Source: Colius striatus (Eukaryota; Chordata; Aves; Coliiformes; Coliidae). Taken from it: 64,000 nt of DNA. Location: NCBI RefSeq assembly GCF_028858725.1, contig NC_084766.1:24902501-24966500 (forward strand), in the 5' to 3' direction. The notes beneath the pieces were generated by a model. The model ran no database searches. It saw nothing but the letters and a program-made list of their open reading frames with translations, and was not told the origin of the DNA. The position numbers were made by a program, and so were the translations under genes. Shown piece by piece: positions 58,736 through 64,000 of this stretch; positions within the stretch are counted from its first letter, which is position 1; each line of letters starts with the position of its first letter.

Positions 58736-60149
58736 TTCTGGCTTAAAATTGCATTGGTTAGTTCTTTCATTGGTACCTGGCAAGAAATTCATGACCTGAG
58801 GAAGAGACTTCGGAAATACAAGCTAAGGACATTATCTAATGAATTCTGTTTCTTCAGAAATTGCATTAGGTTGGGTTAGGCCAAACGCTGTGGATATGTA
58901 AAAGTGCATGACAGAACAAAGGCATGAAATAGTATCCTCTGCAACAAGTGAGCAGCTCTGACCATAACAGCACTTCAGGAAGGCAGATTCAGTTTCACAG
59001 CTGAGCAGACTTAGTCCCTATCAGCTGATACTCCAGTTGCACAACTCAGAAGCCCAAGCCACAGACTTATCACACCAGGGATTCCTCTTTGGCACAGTAC
59101 TTAGCTGCCAACACTCTTTCAGAAAAACATCCTCAAACTAGAGGATGGAAGGAACCTTCCAGTATTCCACTCCCTATAGTAGACTCAATTTCAGTGGAAT
59201 TGTTTGACTATACCATAAAAGGAATATCAAATCCCAAGTAAACTGTGGCAGAGCAGGATTGCTATCCTCACTTGGTTTCTCAACACATTTTCCACATAAT
59301 GTTCTTTCACTGAAAGCCATAATTCTACTATTCCTTTTAATGAGATTAATAAGCAGTGAAAACAATATCAATCTACCTGCATTTCCCTTTCTACAAATAC
59401 AGCCTAAGTTTTGTTTTCTTCTTTTCATCCCGCTTCTGAGAGTCACTTTCCTGTCATATAAAGAGCATAATCAGTGTGGAGTCTATCATGTGAGAAATTT
59501 CTTCCATTCTCATAAATTTATCTAATCATTACCAACCCTTTCTTTAACTTCTACTACAATAATTGGCTAAACATCTGAGAACGAATTACATGCTGAGTAA
59601 AGTAGCTTTTCCTTCCAACAATATAAATACGTTCTCTTTTAAATATCACTAGGTATTTTATTGTGAGAACTTTCCTCCTTTGTGAAAGGAAGCAAATACT
59701 AGACTTTACCATTGCATGTTATTTGTTAAACACCTCTGTGCCACCTTTGACTTCTGTATCTTCAGCCAGCTCACAATAGCCTGTATTAAGTGTGGCATTA
59801 GTATACATCTTTTCATCTAGGAAGAGCAATTTGCTATAATGCCTGGAAAAATATATGCAACCTTCTGATACAAATCAAAATTAAACATCAAAAGAATTCA
59901 ATGTTTACTACCACAGACCAAACCATCAGTTCCACCACTCATAGCCTGGTCCTTAGATCAAGGGGTTAGAGCTCCCTCTAGCACTCTAGAAACAGAAAAG
60001 CCATAGATACCAAGCTGTGACTATCCAGTCTCACCCAATCCAGTCTTGGTTTCGGGTGTTCATAATTTTTATTTGATTTAATATTTGCTGTCACATGAAT
60101 AATTAAGAATACATCCACTCGTTTATCTGAAATTCAGGAGCAGCAACTG

Positions 60150-60460
60150 TCAGGAGAAATTCCTTCAATAGCCAATTAAAAATGCTCTGATTGCTACAAT
60201 CCACTGATCTCTATTTTAAACGTAATTTAGGCCCAGCTGAAGGATGATGATGTCAGCTATGTGTACAATGAAAAATGAAACAAGGAATTAAATGAAAAAG
60301 TTGTTGAAAATGTTTGATTTTCATAGTATAAAAAACGTCTTGCTACCTCACCCCCCCTTGCAGCTGACAAACATCCCAATGCAGCTGACAGCTCGCCTGC
60401 AGTTGTGAATTACTTCTTTCTATTGCAGCATTAAATATTGAGTAATGCCACTTAAGTAAA
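60150..60460. promoter_or_regulatory. Second candidate conserved element in the large BTRC intron
   Basis: TAGCCAATTAAAAATGCTCTGATTGC, AAACGTAATTTAGGCCCAGCTG, GATGATGATGTCAGC and two CAGCTGACA copies about 20 bp apart (E-box plus TGACA-type TALE motif). Non-repetitive, no ORF. Conservation is inferred from motif density. Confidence 0.4.
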
Positions 60461-62149
60461 ACTCAAAAGGTGAAACCTTGCTGAATTCTGCACAATGCTG
60501 AAGACAGAGAAACATCTCATGACGGAAAGAGTGTCAGCCTTGTTTAATCATAGGTTATTACTTATTAATTCTTGATAAACTGAAAGCTGGCAGTGCAATG
60601 TAAAAATAAGAAAGGAAAATGGGAGCCAAGTCTTTTGAATTTTACTCCTAACTCTCCCACTGCCTTCTTGCACTGCCATAGGCAAGTCTCTCCTTTTCAT
60701 TTCACGTGTCTATCAGTTAAGTGGATGTATCCTAACATACTTCATACACAAGACAAAGTACATCTTATTGCCGGGAACATCTTCAGAGGCCTTTGCAGGA
60801 AGGCAGTGAGGGCACTGTCACCGGGTGACACCACACTAGACTCTCTACAAGTGCAAACTTTCCCTCAAGTGCTAGCAAACAAATTTGTCACTTAAAAATA
60901 GACTCATTAAAAAGACATGGCCTTGACTTATCAATTAGAAAAAATGCAGCTGTACAATCATTTCAGCAGCCTTCAAAAGCAGAATCAAAAGTCGAGAGCA
61001 CTAAAAAAAAAATTCACCTTCATTTTTCTCACACTTGAGACACTGCATCCAGATATCACTCTTAAAATCATTATGACCATGCAAACAACTCGCATATCCC
61101 TGAAGGCAAGCACCCTAGGGAGAATGTGCTTTAGTTAAGTTCCTTTACTCATCCCAGCAATTTGAGTATGTAACCACCAGGGGACTTCTCAACATTGCTT
61201 AGGTTTGGAAGTTTGCAATGTTAATATTAGTATGTGACAGAGATGAGGAAATACAATAGGCTGTGTTAGGCTATCCACATCTATGTTTTTACGTCTCTGA
61301 CAAGTCCAGTAAGAAAGACTAGAAGTAACTAGACCCGAGTAGATGACAGAAGCACCTGACAAAAACTTCCCAGCATCGCCTGCCGGTGTCCCTCAGTCCT
61401 GGCCGACAGCTGTCCTTGCCATTCTGCGCCCGAACTCTGTACACAGTCCTGCTGCTGCGCTCAAATCCTGACACACAGACCTTCCCTCCCACGGTACAGA
61501 TGGCATTCAAGGCCGTTCCTTTTATCCCCTTAAGAGGACTTGGAGAAACACGCTGGCAATGACTTCTCTCTCCCCATACCTCTCGCATGTGGCAGGAAAG
61601 GATTATAGTCCGATATCTGACCTGTCCAGCGGGAGTCAAAGGACATCTGAAGTGAAAGCAAGAGCTCCGCAGCTGCAGATCTGTTATTGATGCTGGCAAC
61701 ACTCAGCTGCATGCCTCTTTGGGCTGACACTGCAGTCCACCTGTTCTCCCCCTGTCTCCAAATAGTTGTGGCTTGGATGCGAATCAGACAGGTAAGAGAG
61801 AGGTTGTGCTGACTGAACTGCAGCAAGACATGGTATCAGCAGCGCTTCCCCCCACACGTGTGCCCAAGTACTAAAACTTTGGAGATCTCTGCTTACTTCT
61901 GTATATTAGAAGCAATATATCTCCCATCTTCGTTTAGGAAGCAGCTAGCAGCCCTTGGTTTTGTGCCTTTGTTACTTCCAGACTGTGTAACTTAACAAGG
62001 TCCTCTGCTATCTTAGGAGATACAGGGAGGCAGCAGCTGCTGCCAGATGTAGCTGCTCTCATGCAAACACATTATCTACTCCAAGTGTTGGCTTGATTTC
62101 TGGGTGCAGTGGGAGACTTACAATATACTTTGAATTGTAAGGTAGACAT

Positions 62150-62285
62150 TGTGTGTATGTAAAACTTGGGAGAGACCAGCACCTAGCAGTTGAGGTTAAC
62201 TAATGAATTCAATATTGACTCTGCTCTTAGCAGAAGGCTGGACTTTCTTAGATCTCTTCCAATCTAAGTGACTCAGTGTTTCTAA
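62150..62285 (+). mobile_element. Old CR1 3' end remnant
   Basis: CAGAAGGCTGGACTTTCTTAGATCTCTTCCAATCTAAGTGACTCAGTG resembles the CR1 segment GGCTGGACTAGATGACCT...TTCCAACC...TGATTCTGTG. Strongly diverged and without a 5' part. Confidence 0.5.
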
Positions 62286-64000
62286 CCTCATAGCCAGAGC
62301 TCATTTACACCCCCAGACTTTTGGAGAAAAATGAGATTTAGGTTTTGACTAAAGCCAAATTATAGTTGTCTGATGTTGATGTATTTTGTTTACCATAAGC
62401 AAAAAACAAAATTCTTTTTAGAAGACGCTTCTTTTTTTTAGAATAACAATCCTTTGCAATTGTATCATTTATTCTTTGTGGCAACCAAATACCAGGTTCA
62501 ATTCCATTGCTCCCACTACTTAAAATCTTCCAAAACCTGTTGATTTTGTTATGATGCATGTGTTCTCTAAGAACTGCAGATGATTGTCTCCACAAATTAT
62601 TCAATTCCAAACTTATGACTTCAATCTATTTCAAAACTCAAGTCTCAAACAACATGTTAATTGACTGTGATGTCTAATTGTCTGTAGGATTCTAAATCAA
62701 ATCTCAAAATAGTCCCATTACAATGCACCTCAGACCTGTCCAGAACAGGGCTGACAAATCTAAATTACCATGGAGGGGGAAGAATCTGATTTAAATCTGT
62801 AGTTCACATAATTTTGTAAAATGCAGTGACCTGAGAGAAAACAACACATGCACGTAATTGGCATTAATTAAGCAACATTTTTATTACCTACAATCAAAGA
62901 CTTCCAAGGAAGGTTTACTTGTCAGAAAGAGGGCTTTCTTTGTTGAGAAATTACAAGTCTTACTTAATTAACAATCCAATTTTTTGTAGTATAGTTGTTA
63001 AGTGTTTTCCACTTTTATTTTCTTCTAAAGGAACGTTACTCTAAGCACAAAAGCTATTGTTTAAATTGACAGAGTGAGGTCAGAAAAAACACTATCATCA
63101 CATTTTTTAACTAATTCTCAGTTTGTGGCATCTGTTACAAAGGATTCATTCTGTGCTGAGAAGAAACAGGAAGATCTCAGACTTTATGGATATGAGAAGA
63201 CAGTTACATCTGAATCTATGCACGCAATTAGGAAAGACCTATCATATTCTACTAATTCAGGCAAGTTTGTCTGTTGGATACAGGAATCAAACAGCCTGGT
63301 TACATATAGCACCTTTTTCATTCCCTAATTTCAAACTACTCCATGTGCTGAGCAGCTAAAGGCTACTTGTATGTCACGATTATGGTAAAATGAGTAATTG
63401 TAGCTACTTCAAACACTATTTTCAGGTCTGCGAGAGTAACTACTTGCTTGCTCATTTTTAATACTCCTCAACAATACGGTTCAGCAATGCACACAGTGAG
63501 TACTGCTGCCTGCTCCAAGCTGCAGCCTCAGCTAAGCCGTCAGTCGCACGCAATGACAGGCTGCCTACCTTACTGAAGTTATCTTGGGTATAAGCTTCCA
63601 CAGACGGTCTAATTCAGATTTATTTTTGTAAATTACAGATCATGTTAAATATACATGAAGGAAAATATGGACCAGTTTCTTTTACTGCACAACATGAGTT
63701 ATTTCCCATTCTAGGTTCCTTCTGAGAAAAGTCTAAATTTTAAAAATCTGTAAATTAGTGGCAGTGTCTACTGGTGAGACCTGATCCAGTCAAGCAGTAG
63801 TATTTGCTGAGTGCTGCAAAGAGCAGAAGCACACTCCAAGAGAATGAAGGGACCATGATACCCAACAATAACAAGGAGGAGCAGGCAGTCATTTGCCAAA
63901 GCTTCCTTTTCCTTTCAGAAAAAAATGCAAGTGGTGTCATTGCCTTAATACGACAGTTAAACCATAAGCTTCCAACAGCCAGAAGCAGGGTGTATCCAAA

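Larger units (their letters stand above)
49298..64000. other. Large BTRC intron upstream of the D-domain exon
   Basis: No earlier BTRC coding exon was found on the minus strand: phrases of the human N-terminus such as LRQTYNSCARLC are absent from the readable frames. It holds CR1 copies at 53265-53920, 58425-58735 and 62150-62285, and two candidate conserved elements. The longest ORF (51661-52233, plus strand, 190 codons) has no recognisable domain. Confidence 0.55.

Noticed and set aside
1-64000. CRISPR arrays, bacterial operons, tRNA or rRNA genes
   Set aside because: None seen; the sequence is vertebrate nuclear DNA and the only tandem array is the minisatellite without unique spacers.

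Overview
The window looks like avian nuclear DNA. It carries many CR1 LINE fragments, often with the typical 3' end related to ATTCTATGATTCT, compact GC-rich genes with GT-AG introns, and a BTRC gene whose readable protein differs from the mammalian one at only a few residues. The species cannot be fixed. Several CR1 copies are alike and little decayed, so the lineage probably had fairly recent CR1 activity. About 1-17.6 kb is GC-rich; the rest is AT-richer.

Layout. 1-5.2 kb is 3' flank: several CR1 copies and one AT-rich block that may be a conserved noncoding element. 5.2-13.5 kb, minus strand, is a complete-looking class II facilitative hexose transporter (GLUT/SLC2A family). Eleven exons are certain and a first exon at 13387-13524 is proposed; all phases fit and there are no internal stops. 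Directly behind the proposed exon-1 donor lies a minisatellite of about 24 units of 34-35 bp (about 12.53-13.39 kb). Every unit carries a copy of the donor sequence GTGAGC on the gene's sense strand. A CpG-rich block at about 13.4-13.95 kb is the likely promoter. 14-26.4 kb is intergenic DNA plus the BTRC 3' UTR, whose end is not fixed. 26.4-49.3 kb, minus strand, holds ten coding exons of BTRC (beta-TrCP1): dimerisation domain, F-box, seven WD40 repeats and stop codon, 497 codons in all. About 108 N-terminal residues, compared with the long human isoform, lie beyond 64 kb. 49.3-64 kb is one BTRC intron with a CR1 copy, older CR1 remnants and two blocks that may be deeply conserved.

BTRC supplies the substrate receptor of the SCF ubiquitin ligase that acts on beta-catenin, IkappaB and other DSGxxS phosphodegron proteins. 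The GLUT is a plasma-membrane sugar or related-solute carrier. The two genes lie head to tail, with the BTRC 3' end facing the GLUT promoter. No functional link is evident. In mammals the gene next to the BTRC 3' end is POLL, and no POLL exon was recognised here, so the GLUT neighbour is a notable synteny difference.

Main points for a second look: (1) the minisatellite of repeated splice donors, with a five-unit higher-order repeat; (2) a 9-nt, phase-0 microexon candidate in BTRC at 39449-39457; (3) a GLUT of uncertain orthology with changed helix-7 sugar-site residues; (4) several AT-rich homeodomain-motif blocks that may be regulatory elements of the LBX1/BTRC/FGF8 neighbourhood; (5) a CR1 whose 3' tail has grown into an ATTCC pentamer repeat.
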